A DNA stretch of 51,497 nucleotides from Paraktedonobacter sp035294465 (GCA_035294465.1 DATGKW010000167.1:1-51497); one strand, 5' to 3'. Positions 36,655-45,412 are shown, numbered from the stretch's first letter. Program-made: numbers and translations. Notes: generated from the sequence alone by a model not told the origin.

Positions 36655-38067
36655 ATGCAACGAATGCAACGTATCAGGCCCTTTCTTCCGGCCTTTCTGC
36701 TTTTCTGGCTGGCTCTGCTGGTACGCATTATATATAACCTCACGGTTGCTCTTAATTATTATCCACTCTATGATTCACTCGCGTACCAGAGCATCGGCTT
36801 TAACTTGATCGATGAACATTGTTTCTGTTTGCATCCCTACATTACCACGGTGTATCGTCCTCCGCTCTGGCCGTTCCTGATAGCCGGAATCTCGCTGATT
36901 TTTGGCCGTGCCAATATTTATGATCGGCTCTTCCTCTGTTGTATCGATTCGGGTACCTGTGTCTTCATCTATCTGTTTGTGCGCGATCTCTTTAACAAGC
37001 GGATTGGTCTGGTCGCGGGCCTGATCGCTTGTATTTATCCTGCTCTCTATATCTATGATGGTTGGATGTATACCGAATCGCTCTTCACGTTTCTGCTGAC
37101 CGCGACCTGTTATTGTGTCTTTTGTATCCAGCGCGACGAAGGGAAGCGCCGATCGCTCTGGGTTCTTTGTGGAGTGTTACTGGCCCTGCTTTCACTCACG
37201 CGGCCAAATGGAATCATTGTGATTGCACTGGTGCTTCTCTGGACGATCTTCCTGGTTTGGCGCAAGCTATTGCGCAAACGTGTGCTCGTCAATGTCGCAC
37301 TGGCCACGCTGGTTGCTTGCCTGCTGATTGCGCCGTGGACGCTGCGCAACTATCTTGTCTCGCACAGCTTTGTGCCGGTTGCAACAGGCGACGGCACTGT
37401 GCTCCTCGGTGCGTATAACGATCAGGTGTTAACCCGGCAGCAAAACCTGGGAGGCTGGATTAACCCGCTACAAACTGATCCGGCGGTGCTTAAGCCTTTC
37501 CCGCTTTACACCTGCAATGCGGTGTGCGAAGTGACGCGCGAGGATGTCTCGAAAGACGCGGCCATCCAGTGGATGAAGTCACATCTCAATGCCATGCCAG
37601 AGCTGATGCTCTATCATCTGCGCAATTTCTGGACTCCCTATACTCGTGAAGCGGATTTCCCTATGGAGCGCTTTTCGAGCCTGCTGGCGAGCCAGGTTGT
37701 GCGAGCCATGAGCGAGACGTTTCCTATCCCAATTATGCTGCTGGCCGCGCTCGGCCTGGTGGTGACGCTGAGGCGATTCTGGCGGGAGTTGTTTTTTGCT
37801 TACCTGGTCATTCTCATAACATTGAGTGAAGCGCTGGTCTACTACGGCAGCTCACGCTTTCGCGCACCTATCGAGCCACTACTGATCCTGCTCGCCGCTG
37901 GCGCGCTCTGGTGGTTGACTCAGGATGAGCCGGGCACGCTGCGCCGGCGCATGCAGCAACATCGGAGGAAACAGTCACCTGGGGAAAATGAAGTGCTGCT
38001 TCTGCATGAAGCAGAGAAAATAGAGAAAACTTCTAAAACCACAAAAGGCACAGCAACACACATTTGA
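36655..38067 (+). CDS. GT39/ArnT-type integral membrane glycosyltransferase
   Basis: A 470-residue GT-C-fold protein with about 10-12 hydrophobic helices. The first outer loop holds YPLYDSLAYQSIG with an aspartate in the place of the catalytic Asp of the PMT/ArnT family (PF13231-like), followed by YRPPLWPFLIAG. RPNGII and APWTLRNYL are typical internal motifs. The C-terminal tail is long, hydrophilic and Lys/Glu/Thr-rich (about 425-470). It probably transfers a sugar from a polyprenyl-phosphate donor to a protein or lipid on the outer face. The acceptor is unknown. Start at the ATG at 36655; another ATG lies at 36664. Confidence 0.82.
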   Translation: MQRMQRIRPFLPAFLLFWLALLVRIIYNLTVALNYYPLYDSLAYQSIGFNLIDEHCFCLHPYITTVYRPPLWPFLIAGISLIFGRANIYDRLFLCCIDSGTCVFIYLFVRDLFNKRIGLVAGLIACIYPALYIYDGWMYTESLFTFLLTATCYCVFCIQRDEGKRRSLWVLCGVLLALLSLTRPNGIIVIALVLLWTIFLVWRKLLRKRVLVNVALATLVACLLIAPWTLRNYLVSHSFVPVATGDGTVLLGAYNDQVLTRQQNLGGWINPLQTDPAVLKPFPLYTCNAVCEVTREDVSKDAAIQWMKSHLNAMPELMLYHLRNFWTPYTREADFPMERFSSLLASQVVRAMSETFPIPIMLLAALGLVVTLRRFWRELFFAYLVILITLSEALVYYGSSRFRAPIEPLLILLAAGALWWLTQDEPGTLRRRMQQHRRKQSPGENEVLLLHEAEKIEKTSKTTKGTATHI

Positions 38068-38095
38068 TACATGTCTGTTGTTATGCCTTTTGCTT
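38042..38095. terminator. Bidirectional terminator between convergent genes
   Basis: CAAAAGGCA (38042-38050) pairs with TGCCTTTTG (38084-38092), with further CAACA/TGTTG pairing inside. T- and A-rich arms serve both the GT39 gene and the convergent gene starting at 38508. Confidence 0.65.
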
Positions 38096-38109
38096 TGTAT
38101 CGGCAAGAT

Positions 38110-38508
38110 CTACTCGCGAAGTAGGTCTTCGTCAGGTTCTATGAAAGTATCCTCCGCGTCCTCCTCGTATTCCTCAGGATATCCGGCATCGGAGTGAGGG
38201 TCCTTCCGAAGTTGGATAGTTGGGTGGAGAAGAGGGAAGGGTTTCAATCCTTCTGGTCCAGCTGGACCCTCCATCTGCGGTTCGTAGGCTGGCGCTCCTT
38301 CGCGCACCAACACTTCGTTTTCCCACGCCATCGACTCGAAGCCCAGGCGGCGCAGATCCATGACCATGCCCGGCCAGGTATCTTCAACATCGATTGCCCA
38401 CCAATCCTGCCCCATCACATTGACAGGTCGAACTCGCAAAGGCCGGTTGAAATCGCCCAGATTAGCCATAAACGCATCGCGTTTCCGTTCGGCTTTTTTC
38501 ATTGGCAT
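38110..38508 (-). CDS. Hypothetical acidic-tailed protein (132 aa)
   Basis: No family recognised. The N-terminal half is basic (MPMKKAERKRDAFMANLGDF) and is followed by a compact region with Trp pairs (GQDWWAIDVEDTWPG, then FESMAWENEVLV). The C-terminus is very acidic with a run of Glu/Asp. The ATG at 38508 has AGAAGGGA upstream at about nine bases; an ATG at 38565 would add 19 residues. It is convergent with the GT39 gene and shares its terminator. The layout suggests a small cytosolic binding protein, but this is a guess. Confidence 0.6.
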   Translation of the reverse strand: MPMKKAERKRDAFMANLGDFNRPLRVRPVNVMGQDWWAIDVEDTWPGMVMDLRRLGFESMAWENEVLVREGAPAYEPQMEGPAGPEGLKPFPLLHPTIQLRKDPHSDAGYPEEYEEDAEDTFIEPDEDLLRE

Positions 38509-39004
38509 AAGAACCGTCCCTTCTAAATTACGGTAGCTATCCCTTTTCGAGATACCTTCTAGCAATTGTTCTGATGAACTATTCTTTTCCGGCCTCCCTG
38601 CAAGGAATGATCTATCGCCATTGCACTGTACTCTAAACTACTGATCCATATCCACATAGAAATCTGGTGCTGATAACAACATACCACAAGATCTGCTCTG
38701 TTTGCCAGGGCAAATTGCAAACCATCTCGCTCACAGCGCTGAAAATCTTGCTTCCCCCGCGTGAACATCCAGAAAGACGAATGCAATGAGCCTTTATTTT
38801 TTCACTGCGATGAAGAGCCGCTCTTCTTCTATCAAAACTCAACATGAAAAAAGTACTGATGCAAGGCATACCAACACAGGCTCGTGACGAAGCTCACTAA
38901 TGATCTCTGCGGTATAAGATGCCTCCGGTGGCTGATTTACAAATCTAGTGACGTTGCTGTGATATAATGCAAGCAAGTTCTGAAATAGAGAAGAAACATC
39001 GGCT
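38509..39004. other. Intergenic region upstream of mutS-like gene
   Basis: Nearly 500 bases. The minus-strand frame at 38559-38786 is not convincing. A TATAAT (38963-38968) sits about 37 bases before the GTG start of the next gene and is its probable -10, though no -35 with normal spacing was found. Confidence 0.4.
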
Positions 39005-40870
39005 GTGATTACGCAACAAGAACGACTGGGTGCTATTGAGAGACAGCTTCGACGGCTGCAAACCCGCATCGATCAGCTTGAACGGCGAAGCAATCTCTAT
39101 GGGTGGGCGCGCGTTGGAATTTTTTTTGCGGGCCTTCTTGCCGGACTGTGCATAGCTTTCTTTGTAAGCTGGTGGTTGGGGCTGATCTGCTTTCTCCTGG
39201 CTCTGCTGATCTTTAGCATCGTGGCCGTGTATCAGCAGCAGGTGGATCGCAGCATGGCTCGCCATAAGGTCTGGCGGCATCTCAAGGAAACTGAAATTGC
39301 GCGGATGCGACTCGATTGGCATTCCATCCCCGACGCATATACGCCGGAGCAGCAAGCTGACCATCCTTTTGAAATTGATCTGGATATCACGGGTAAGCAT
39401 TCGCTCCATCGCCTGATAAATACCGCCATTTCCAGCGAGGGGACGCAACGTTTGCGCGAATGGCTGCTGACAACCAGGCCCGACCTGAAGACCATCCTGA
39501 CCCGCCACGCACTGATTCAGGAGCTGACTCCTATGTCGGCCTTTCGCACCAGGTTGACAATGAAGGCAACTCTGGCGGCCAGGAACATTTCCAATCAGTT
39601 GAATGGCAAGCGCCTCCTGAACTGGCTAAATGAGCATGAAAAGCCCGCGAATTTGCTTCCTCTGATTCTCCTTTCGCACTGCCTGACAATTTTGTTTTTA
39701 ATCCTGCTCTTGCTGAGCCTGTTTGGCCAGTTTCCGCCGTACTGGCTGATTGTCTTAATGGGCGAGATCGTTTTTCTGGCTATCAGCAAGGAGAGGCGCA
39801 GTGATCTCTTTGAAGACGCCTATTATTTACGCGACTCGTTTGCCCAGATGAACGCGGTTTTTTCTTACCTGGAGAAGTATAGCTATGGCCAGAATCAGCA
39901 CCTGCGCAAACTCTGCGAGCCTTATTTTAGCGATCCTGCCAGCCGCCCTTCGCTGCTGCTGAAACGCATCCAGCGGATCGCAGCTGGGGCAACCCTGGAG
40001 AAAAATGGCCTGGTCTGGCTACTGGTGAATCTGCTCTTTCCCTGGGATTTCTACCTGCTTCTGCGCTTCAATCGAGCGCGAGAACGGATTACCAGGTATC
40101 TGCCAGTCTGGTTAGAGACCTGGTTTGAGCTGGAAGCGCTCAATTCGCTGGCAACCTTTGCTTACTTGCATCCTGGGTATGTTTTGCCTTGCGTGCGTGC
40201 CGCAGTTGACGAAACTCATCCTTTGCCTTTCTGTGCGCGCGGACTGGGCCATCCACTTTTGCAGGAGGAGAGCAAGGTGGTGAATGATTTTGCCATACAG
40301 AGAATTGGCGACATAGGGATTATCACCGGCTCCAACATGGCTGGCAAAAGCACCTTTCTGAGAACGGTGGGGGTGAACCTTTGCCTGGCCTATGCTGGAG
40401 CGCCGGTCAATGCGACTGCTTTTGAGACAGCCCTTTTCAAAGTTTTTACCTGCATGAGAATTAGCGATTCGGTCACGGAGGGCTATTCTTATTTCTATGC
40501 TGAAGTTCGCCGCCTGCGTGCGTTGCTTGATGAATTGGAGCATTCCGCCGATGGGATGCCGGTCTTTTTCCTGATCGATGAAATTTTCCGCGGAACAAAC
40601 AACCGCGAGCGGCGCATTGGCAGCGAGTCCTATATCGAGGCGATTTCCGGCAAGAACTGCCTGGGCCTGCTCTCAACACATGACCTGGAGCTGGTGAAAC
40701 TGGCTGATTTGCTTCCCCAGGTACAGAACTACCATTTTAGGGAAGAGGTAGTTGAGGGCCAGATGATTTTTGATTATATTTTGTGCCCCGGTCCCTGTCC
40801 AACGACGAATGCTCTGAGAATCATGCAAATGGAGGGCTTGCCCATCAGGGGGGTAAGCGAGGAGGTCTGA
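39005..40870 (+). CDS. Membrane-anchored MutS-family ATPase
   Basis: A 621-residue protein with the C-terminal ATPase core of MutS: ITGSNMAGKSTFLRTVGVNL (Walker A), FFLIDEIFRGTNNRER (Walker B and signature), LLSTHD and the dimer-helix end. It lacks the mismatch-recognition and connector domains of MutS1. The N-terminus has a short coiled coil (RLGAIERQLRRLQTRIDQLE), two membrane helices (about residues 38-80) and a second helix pair near 220-262. So the ATPase should sit at the membrane. This type is annotated as MutS-like in many genomes, but I know of no assigned function. Start GTG at 39005. Confidence 0.82.
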   Translation: MITQQERLGAIERQLRRLQTRIDQLERRSNLYGWARVGIFFAGLLAGLCIAFFVSWWLGLICFLLALLIFSIVAVYQQQVDRSMARHKVWRHLKETEIARMRLDWHSIPDAYTPEQQADHPFEIDLDITGKHSLHRLINTAISSEGTQRLREWLLTTRPDLKTILTRHALIQELTPMSAFRTRLTMKATLAARNISNQLNGKRLLNWLNEHEKPANLLPLILLSHCLTILFLILLLLSLFGQFPPYWLIVLMGEIVFLAISKERRSDLFEDAYYLRDSFAQMNAVFSYLEKYSYGQNQHLRKLCEPYFSDPASRPSLLLKRIQRIAAGATLEKNGLVWLLVNLLFPWDFYLLLRFNRARERITRYLPVWLETWFELEALNSLATFAYLHPGYVLPCVRAAVDETHPLPFCARGLGHPLLQEESKVVNDFAIQRIGDIGIITGSNMAGKSTFLRTVGVNLCLAYAGAPVNATAFETALFKVFTCMRISDSVTEGYSYFYAEVRRLRALLDELEHSADGMPVFFLIDEIFRGTNNRERRIGSESYIEAISGKNCLGLLSTHDLELVKLADLLPQVQNYHFREEVVEGQMIFDYILCPGPCPTTNALRIMQMEGLPIRGVSEEV

Positions 40871-40901
40871 CCGCAGGGTCTGCGGGAGACAATCTGAGGG
40901 T

Positions 40902-41876
40902 TTACACCCATGTTGCTCGAATCCGCTCCAATTCGGCGGCGGTTGGGACGGCGGCGGTGCCAGTCATCGCAGTGGTTGAGAGGCTGCCGCAGATGGTACC
41001 GCAGCGCAGGGAGTCCAGGAAAGAGTAGCCTCGCATAGTTCCATAGATAAAGCCTGCGTCGAAAGCGTCACCGGCCCCGGTGGTGTCTACGACCCTTTCA
41101 ACAGGCAGAGCTGGGCAACGCACCAGCTGATTATCCCGGCAGGCAATAACGCCATCTGCTCCAACTTTAACGATGGAGGTTGGTCCCCATTGTGCCAGAG
41201 CTTGTGCTGCCTGCGCGGGATCTTGCCGTCCGGTGATCATAGTTGCTTCAGCCTCGTTGGGCATAAAGTAGTGGCCGGAGCGCACCAGTTCGGCGAGCCG
41301 GTCCCCACTAAGCGTGTTCAGTGTCCAGCCAGCATCAAGAAAAATTGTTGCTTTACGCCGCCTCAGCGTAGCCAGAACGGGGAGCACCCTGGGATAGATA
41401 TAGAGAAAAGCGGCCTCGCAGGTAGTATTTTCCAGCGCTCCCAACATATCCGGCGCGAAACCGTGAACCACTGCCTCGCTGTCTGTATGCTGCTCTACAG
41501 AGAAAATCTCATCCGCCGGTTCCTGGCTGTCATCGGTGTAAGAGACAAATCCCCGCTCTCCCTGATAGGGTAGGCAGATACTGACGGACCGCAGCGGATA
41601 GTCGCGCACAAAGATCAGCTCGCGGCTGATGCCGGCTCGCTCAATCTCTTCGAGAATGTAGCGGCTGAAAAAATCATTTCCCACTTCGCAGAGCAGGCCG
41701 ACGTTCAATCCCAGGCGACTGAGCGTTGCTGCTGTATTGAAGATTGCTCCCACACTCATAGCGAACCCGGAGACATACATTTCCTGGCCCAGAACGGGCC
41801 AGTGAGGCAAGCCGCTAAAAACGAGGTCAACGCAGGGAGAGCCAATTACCAGGACATCAAAGTGCGTTTGTGCCAA
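40902..41876 (-). CDS. PfkB-family carbohydrate kinase
   Basis: A 324-residue ribokinase-type sugar kinase. FDVLVIGSPCVDLVF opens the fold, GAIFNTAATLSRLG fits the sugar-binding region, and the second PfkB signature VDTTGAGDAFDAGF contains the anion hole and catalytic aspartate (about residue 271). A lid region with SYTDDSQEPADE follows the first third. The substrate cannot be inferred. The start codon is TTG (41876) with AAGAGGAT upstream; no in-frame ATG lies near it. It is convergent with the MutS-like gene, 31 bases between stops. Confidence 0.85.
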   Translation of the reverse strand: MAQTHFDVLVIGSPCVDLVFSGLPHWPVLGQEMYVSGFAMSVGAIFNTAATLSRLGLNVGLLCEVGNDFFSRYILEEIERAGISRELIFVRDYPLRSVSICLPYQGERGFVSYTDDSQEPADEIFSVEQHTDSEAVVHGFAPDMLGALENTTCEAAFLYIYPRVLPVLATLRRRKATIFLDAGWTLNTLSGDRLAELVRSGHYFMPNEAEATMITGRQDPAQAAQALAQWGPTSIVKVGADGVIACRDNQLVRCPALPVERVVDTTGAGDAFDAGFIYGTMRGYSFLDSLRCGTICGSLSTTAMTGTAAVPTAAELERIRATWV

Positions 41877-41916
41877 AGGTTGTGATCCTCTTAGTCTAGC
41901 TGAAACTACAATGCAT

Positions 41917-41946
41917 ATGCTAGAGTAAGCCTCTCCTGGCTGTCAA
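41917..41946 (-). promoter_or_regulatory. Promoter for the PfkB kinase
   Basis: Minus strand TTGACA (41946-41941), 18-base spacer, TAGCAT (41922-41917). Consensus -35 with a moderate -10; leader of about 30 bases. Confidence 0.5.
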
Positions 41947-41971
41947 GTGTATTCAGGAAGGTTTCACAGGA

Positions 41972-42292
41972 TCAGAATTTGAAAAATAGGATCAACGCAA
42001 TCGTCACGATATGAAGGAACTGATCCAGCCAGATCGGGCCGATGATCTTATAGCGAGCTTTGAGAGGATCGACCAGAAAATGTGTTATAAAAAGTATAAA
42101 AGTAGCTAAAGGGGTAGAGCGGGCAAAAATCACAAAGACCGCCGTATAGGTGGCAGCGTGGTAAAAATTGACTTCCCAACTTCTCCCTTTCTCCATACTC
42201 ATCCAGGCGCTTTGAAAGGCAAAATCCCCGATAAAGTGACAGGCTAGCCAGATAAGCAAGACCTGTAGGGAAATTCCGAAGATAACCGGCAT
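41972..42292 (-). CDS. DUF3307-like small membrane protein
   Basis: A 106-residue protein with three to four hydrophobic helices. ACHFIGDFAFQSAWMSMEKG and ITHFLVDPLKARY match the two His/Asp-containing blocks of the DUF3307 family, with LDQFLHI near the end. The function of the family is unknown; polar His and Asp residues inside helices suggest a metal-binding or catalytic membrane protein. GGGGGGA lies 8 bases before the ATG. It is transcribed in the same direction as the PfkB gene, with about 95 bases between them. Confidence 0.78.
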   Translation of the reverse strand: MPVIFGISLQVLLIWLACHFIGDFAFQSAWMSMEKGRSWEVNFYHAATYTAVFVIFARSTPLATFILFITHFLVDPLKARYKIIGPIWLDQFLHIVTIALILFFKF

Positions 42293-42495
42293 AAGTTTTT
42301 CCCCCCGAAAGGCTTGATCTCTGAGGGTAGTTTAGGTGTTCTCCTGTTGCTGAACAATGAGCCAGGTCTCCCTTGCCCTGTGAGCTACTTCACAGGGCAA
42401 GGCTGCTGTTTCGGGGAGCGTGCAATCCCGTGTCTGCCTGTGGTTGGTCTGTACATGGGAGAGTAGTTCGCTGCGTCTACGAGCGTGGAATTCAA

Positions 42496-42524
42496 TTGAC
42501 GATTTTGCCTATTCTTGCTATGCT
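42496..42524 (+). promoter_or_regulatory. Promoter P1 upstream of cinA
   Basis: TTGACG (42496-42501), 17-base spacer, TATGCT (42519-42524) with a TGC extension. Start near 42531. It points into a terminator only about 20 bases downstream. Confidence 0.65.
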
Positions 42525-42546
42525 TATCTCGCCCGTCAATCCTGGG

Positions 42547-42579
42547 AAGAGCCAGGGCGCCGCGCTCAGGCTCTTTTTT
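42547..42579 (+). terminator. Leader terminator between P1 and P2 of cinA
   Basis: AAGAGCC (42547-42553) pairs with GGCTCTT (42569-42575) around a GC-rich 15-base loop; the T-run continues to 42579. It would end a P1 transcript at about 50 bases. Confidence 0.65.
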
Positions 42580-42606
42580 GATCCGCTTCAGGGGCGTTGC
42601 TATAGT
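42578..42606 (+). promoter_or_regulatory. Promoter P2 of cinA
   Basis: TTGATC (42578-42583) starts in the terminator T-run; 17-base spacer; TATAGT (42601-42606) with a TGC extension. Start near 42613, only 25 bases before the cinA ATG. Confidence 0.6.
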
Positions 42607-42637
42607 GTGGCGGGTTTGTCTGTCTGGAGGATGCCAA

Positions 42638-43870
42638 ATGCGCGCCGAAATTCTCTCGTGTGGCACAGAACTTTTACTGGGACATATCTCTGATACCAAT
42701 GCGACCTTTTTAGCTCAAAGTCTCTCTTCTCTAGGAATTGATCTCTATTTTGTCTCGCAGGTGGGCGATAATCTGGGCAGAATTGTCGAGACGCTGCGCC
42801 GGGCCTGGGAACGCTCTGATCTGATTGTAATGACTGGCGGGTTGGGGCCAACCGAAGATGACCTGGCCCGCGAGTCTATCAGCACGTTATTGGGTGAGAC
42901 GATGCAGATGGATCCGCAGTTGGAGGCCAATCTGCGTGAGAATTTTGCCTCGCGTCACATGGCCATGCCAGAACGTAATCTCAAGCAGGCTACCGTGATT
43001 CCCTCGGCGCGTGTGCTGCCCAATCCGCGTGGCACCGCCCCCGGCTGGTTTGTTGAGAAAGATGGGCGTATCATTGTCGCCATGCCCGGCGTGCCGCGCG
43101 AAATGTACCGGATGTGGGAAGAGGAGGCAGTGCCCCGGCTGGCAGCCTATACCGGCGGCTCGATTTTCACGAGGCTGCTGCGCGTCTGGGGCTTGGGTGA
43201 ATCGACGGTGGAGGAGCGGCTGGACCCGGTCCTGCATACTACCAATCCTACTCTTGCTACCTATGCCAAGTCCGATGCAGTCGATGTGCGCGTGACTGCT
43301 AAGGCAGAGAGCCGCACCCGCGCCGAGGAAATGGTCGCGGAGATGGAAACACGTGTACGCCAGTTGCTGGGCCATCACATTTTCGGTACCGATAAAGATA
43401 CCTTGCAAAGCGTCATCGGCACCTTGCTCAGCACCTGTCAGCGATCGCTGGCAGTGATGGAAACATTCACCAGCGGCCTGCTGGCCAGCACCATTACCAG
43501 CCATCCTGGCAGCTCGCACTACTTTATGGGCGGCATCGTAGCCTGGAATCCTGAGCTACAAATCCAGATGGGCGTGCCGCGAGAAACGGTTGAGCAGTTT
43601 GGCGCGATCAGTCCTGAGACTGCACGTGCTATGGCCGGCGCGATACGCCAACGTTTCGGGGTCGATTATGGTCTCGGCGTAACGGGCGTAGCTGGGCCTG
43701 AGCAGCAGGAAGGGAAACCGGCGGGTACTATATATGTTGCCATTGCGGGTCCTCATGGCATTGTTGATGGACAGGGCCCCGGCTGGCGGGCAAGCCGCGA
43801 GGACCAGAGGCGCCTGGCGACTCTGGCCGCGTTGAATCTCCTGCGCCTGCATCTGGAGGGGTTGAAATAG
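42638..43870 (+). CDS. cinA: CinA-family nicotinamide-nucleotide amidohydrolase
   Basis: A 410-residue two-domain protein. The N-terminal MoCF/COG1058 domain (about 1-170) shows MRAEILSCGTELLLGHISDT and VMTGGLGPTEDDLARE. The middle has FVEKDGRIIVAMPGVPREM. The C-terminal CinA domain (about 255-405) has the GLGVTGVAGPEQQEGKPAGT motif. Family members deamidate NMN to recycle NAD precursors, and some hydrolyse ADP-ribose; in competent bacteria the gene is linked to DNA uptake, for which there is no neighbour evidence here. In the C-terminal domain the usual AESCTGG segment is replaced by METFTSG, so amidase activity may be altered. TGGAGG precedes the ATG at 42638, so the longer frame from 42515 is not used. 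Confidence 0.87.
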   Translation: MRAEILSCGTELLLGHISDTNATFLAQSLSSLGIDLYFVSQVGDNLGRIVETLRRAWERSDLIVMTGGLGPTEDDLARESISTLLGETMQMDPQLEANLRENFASRHMAMPERNLKQATVIPSARVLPNPRGTAPGWFVEKDGRIIVAMPGVPREMYRMWEEEAVPRLAAYTGGSIFTRLLRVWGLGESTVEERLDPVLHTTNPTLATYAKSDAVDVRVTAKAESRTRAEEMVAEMETRVRQLLGHHIFGTDKDTLQSVIGTLLSTCQRSLAVMETFTSGLLASTITSHPGSSHYFMGGIVAWNPELQIQMGVPRETVEQFGAISPETARAMAGAIRQRFGVDYGLGVTGVAGPEQQEGKPAGTIYVAIAGPHGIVDGQGPGWRASREDQRRLATLAALNLLRLHLEGLK

Positions 43871-43900
43871 GACTTTTCTAGATCCGACTCTGGTTTTCGC

Positions 43901-43930
43901 TTGCCAGAACTGTCGGGCGGGTGGTATGAT
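43901..43930 (+). promoter_or_regulatory. Strong promoter of the NRAMP-type transporter
   Basis: TTGCCA (43901-43906), 18-base spacer, TATGAT (43925-43930): five of six consensus bases in each box. Start near 43937. Confidence 0.7.
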
Positions 43931-43968
43931 CGGCGCGGAATACGAATCTAGTCAGGAAAGACAGAAAA

Positions 43969-43994
43969 GGGAAGAGTAGGTACCTATTCTTCCC
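43969..43994 (+). promoter_or_regulatory. 26-bp palindrome just before the transporter start
   Basis: Arms of 13 bases meet without a spacer at GGTACC, with only one G/T position off. It lies in the leader, 12 bases before the ATG, so it could be a repressor operator or an RNA hairpin limiting ribosome access. Confidence 0.6.
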
Positions 43995-44006
43995 CTGGAA
44001 GTGCCT

Positions 44007-45341
44007 ATGAAAATACCTCGCCCTGATATAACACAGCTTTCCCGCAAAAAACGCGCCGGTCATACGAAGTCAGCGCGGTCGCGTTTTCGTCTCAATCGCG
44101 CTTCACCGCTCTTGAAGCTTCTGGCTGTTCTGGGGCCGGGCCTGATCGCGGCGAACGCGGGCAATGACGCGGGCGGCGTCGCCACCTATTCGTCTGCCGG
44201 TGCCAGCTATGGTTACAACTTGCTGTGGGCGCTGGCCATTACCATGGTTTTTGTTGGCGTCGCGCAGGAAATATGTGCTCGTCTGGGGGCGGTGACCGGC
44301 AAGGGGCTGAGCGATCTGATTCGTGAGCAATTCGGAGTACGTTGGACGGCGCTCGCTATGCTCGCCCTGCTCATTGCCAATACAGGAGTGACAATCTCTG
44401 AATTTATTGGTATCGCGGCCAGCGTGCAGGTTCTTGCCAACGATCCTCATACTCCGCTTATCTATCTTGTGGTGCCTGTGTGTGGTTTCATGCTCTGGTG
44501 GCTGGTGATCAAGGGCAGCTATCGGCGCGTCGAGAAGATTTTTATCCTGATTTCCCTGGGATTCCTGGCCTACATTCCTGCAGCTTTTGCCGCACACCCC
44601 GATTGGCACCAGGTCTTTAAACAGACAGTTGTTCCGCAGCTTAATATGGACGCCAACTACTGGCCTACGGCTGCTGCTCTGGTTGGCACAACGCTCAGTC
44701 CCTATATGCTTTTTTATATCCAATCGGCGGTGGCAGATAAGGGCATTCACGCAGGCGAGTACATTTATGAGCAGATAGACGTCTATAGTAGCACGATCTT
44801 CTCGAACATCATTTCGGCCTTTATGATTATTGCGACCGGAGCGACTCTCTTTTTCTCTCATCAGGCAGTCACTACTGCTGCCGATGCTGCTTTTGCCTTG
44901 CGCGCCTTTGCCGGTCAGTATGCCTCGCTTCTGTTCGGACTTGGCCTGTTTGGCGCGTCATTGCTTGCCGGAGCAGTCTTGCCTCTGACGACTGCATATG
45001 GTATTTGTGAAGCCTTCGGCTTCGAGCGTGGAGTATCGCGCAGCTTTAAAGAGGCGCCGGTTTTTCAGAGCATTTTCACAGGTCTGATTATCCTGGGTGT
45101 TCTGGTTGCTCTGATCCCTGGTTTGCCGTTTATCCAGGTCTTGATTGTGCTTCAGGATGTGAATGCCATGATGATGCCGATCTTACTGGTATTTATCATT
45201 CTCCTGGTCAACAATCGGCGTCTGATGGGCCGCCGGGTGAATGGAGTCGTTTTTAATGTTCTGGCCTGGATTACAACAATATCGGTCTCTGTTCTGGTCG
45301 TCCTGTGGTTGCTCAATGCTCTGTTCGGCTTGCCTCTTTAA
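44007..45341 (+). CDS. NRAMP-family metal transporter with variant metal site
   Basis: A 444-residue protein with 11 predicted helices and the LeuT-type NRAMP layout. GPGLIAANAGNDAGG in helix 1 aligns with the family's GPGF...DPGN; here the four residues are D54-A55-G56-G57, so the coordinating Asn is Gly. In helix 6 the usual MPH is S231-P232-Y233, so the metal-binding Met and His are both missing. Such changes are reported for NRAMP-related transporters of other ions such as Mg2+, so Mn2+/Fe2+ uptake should not be assumed. A basic N-terminal tail precedes helix 1. The ATG at 44007 has GGAAG upstream; a GTG at 44001 is in frame. Confidence 0.82.
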   Translation: MKIPRPDITQLSRKKRAGHTKSARSRFRLNRASPLLKLLAVLGPGLIAANAGNDAGGVATYSSAGASYGYNLLWALAITMVFVGVAQEICARLGAVTGKGLSDLIREQFGVRWTALAMLALLIANTGVTISEFIGIAASVQVLANDPHTPLIYLVVPVCGFMLWWLVIKGSYRRVEKIFILISLGFLAYIPAAFAAHPDWHQVFKQTVVPQLNMDANYWPTAAALVGTTLSPYMLFYIQSAVADKGIHAGEYIYEQIDVYSSTIFSNIISAFMIIATGATLFFSHQAVTTAADAAFALRAFAGQYASLLFGLGLFGASLLAGAVLPLTTAYGICEAFGFERGVSRSFKEAPVFQSIFTGLIILGVLVALIPGLPFIQVLIVLQDVNAMMMPILLVFIILLVNNRRLMGRRVNGVVFNVLAWITTISVSVLVVLWLLNALFGLPL

Positions 45342-45412
45342 CTTTTGCCTGTTCATTGCTTGCCAATAGGGCAATTCTCCTTCTTGTTGGGCTTAACCTG
45401 ATTTGTGTGTGC

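Larger units (their letters stand above)
42293..42637. other. Regulatory interval upstream of cinA
   Basis: 345 bases separating the divergent DUF3307 and cinA genes. The right half is filled by two promoters and a terminator, listed separately. The left half (about 42310-42490) shows no gene and no clear element. Confidence 0.6.

Noticed and set aside
38559..38786. Minus-strand 75-residue frame
   Set aside because: No recognisable domain and poor coding character; left as intergenic.
42515..42637. Longer N-terminus for CinA
   Set aside because: It covers the terminator and second promoter; the ATG at 42638 has a good ribosome site and the correct family start.
43871..44006. Manganese (yybP-ykoY) or magnesium riboswitch before the NRAMP gene
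   Set aside because: The leader after the promoter is only about 70 bases and shows a simple palindrome, not the known conserved loops.
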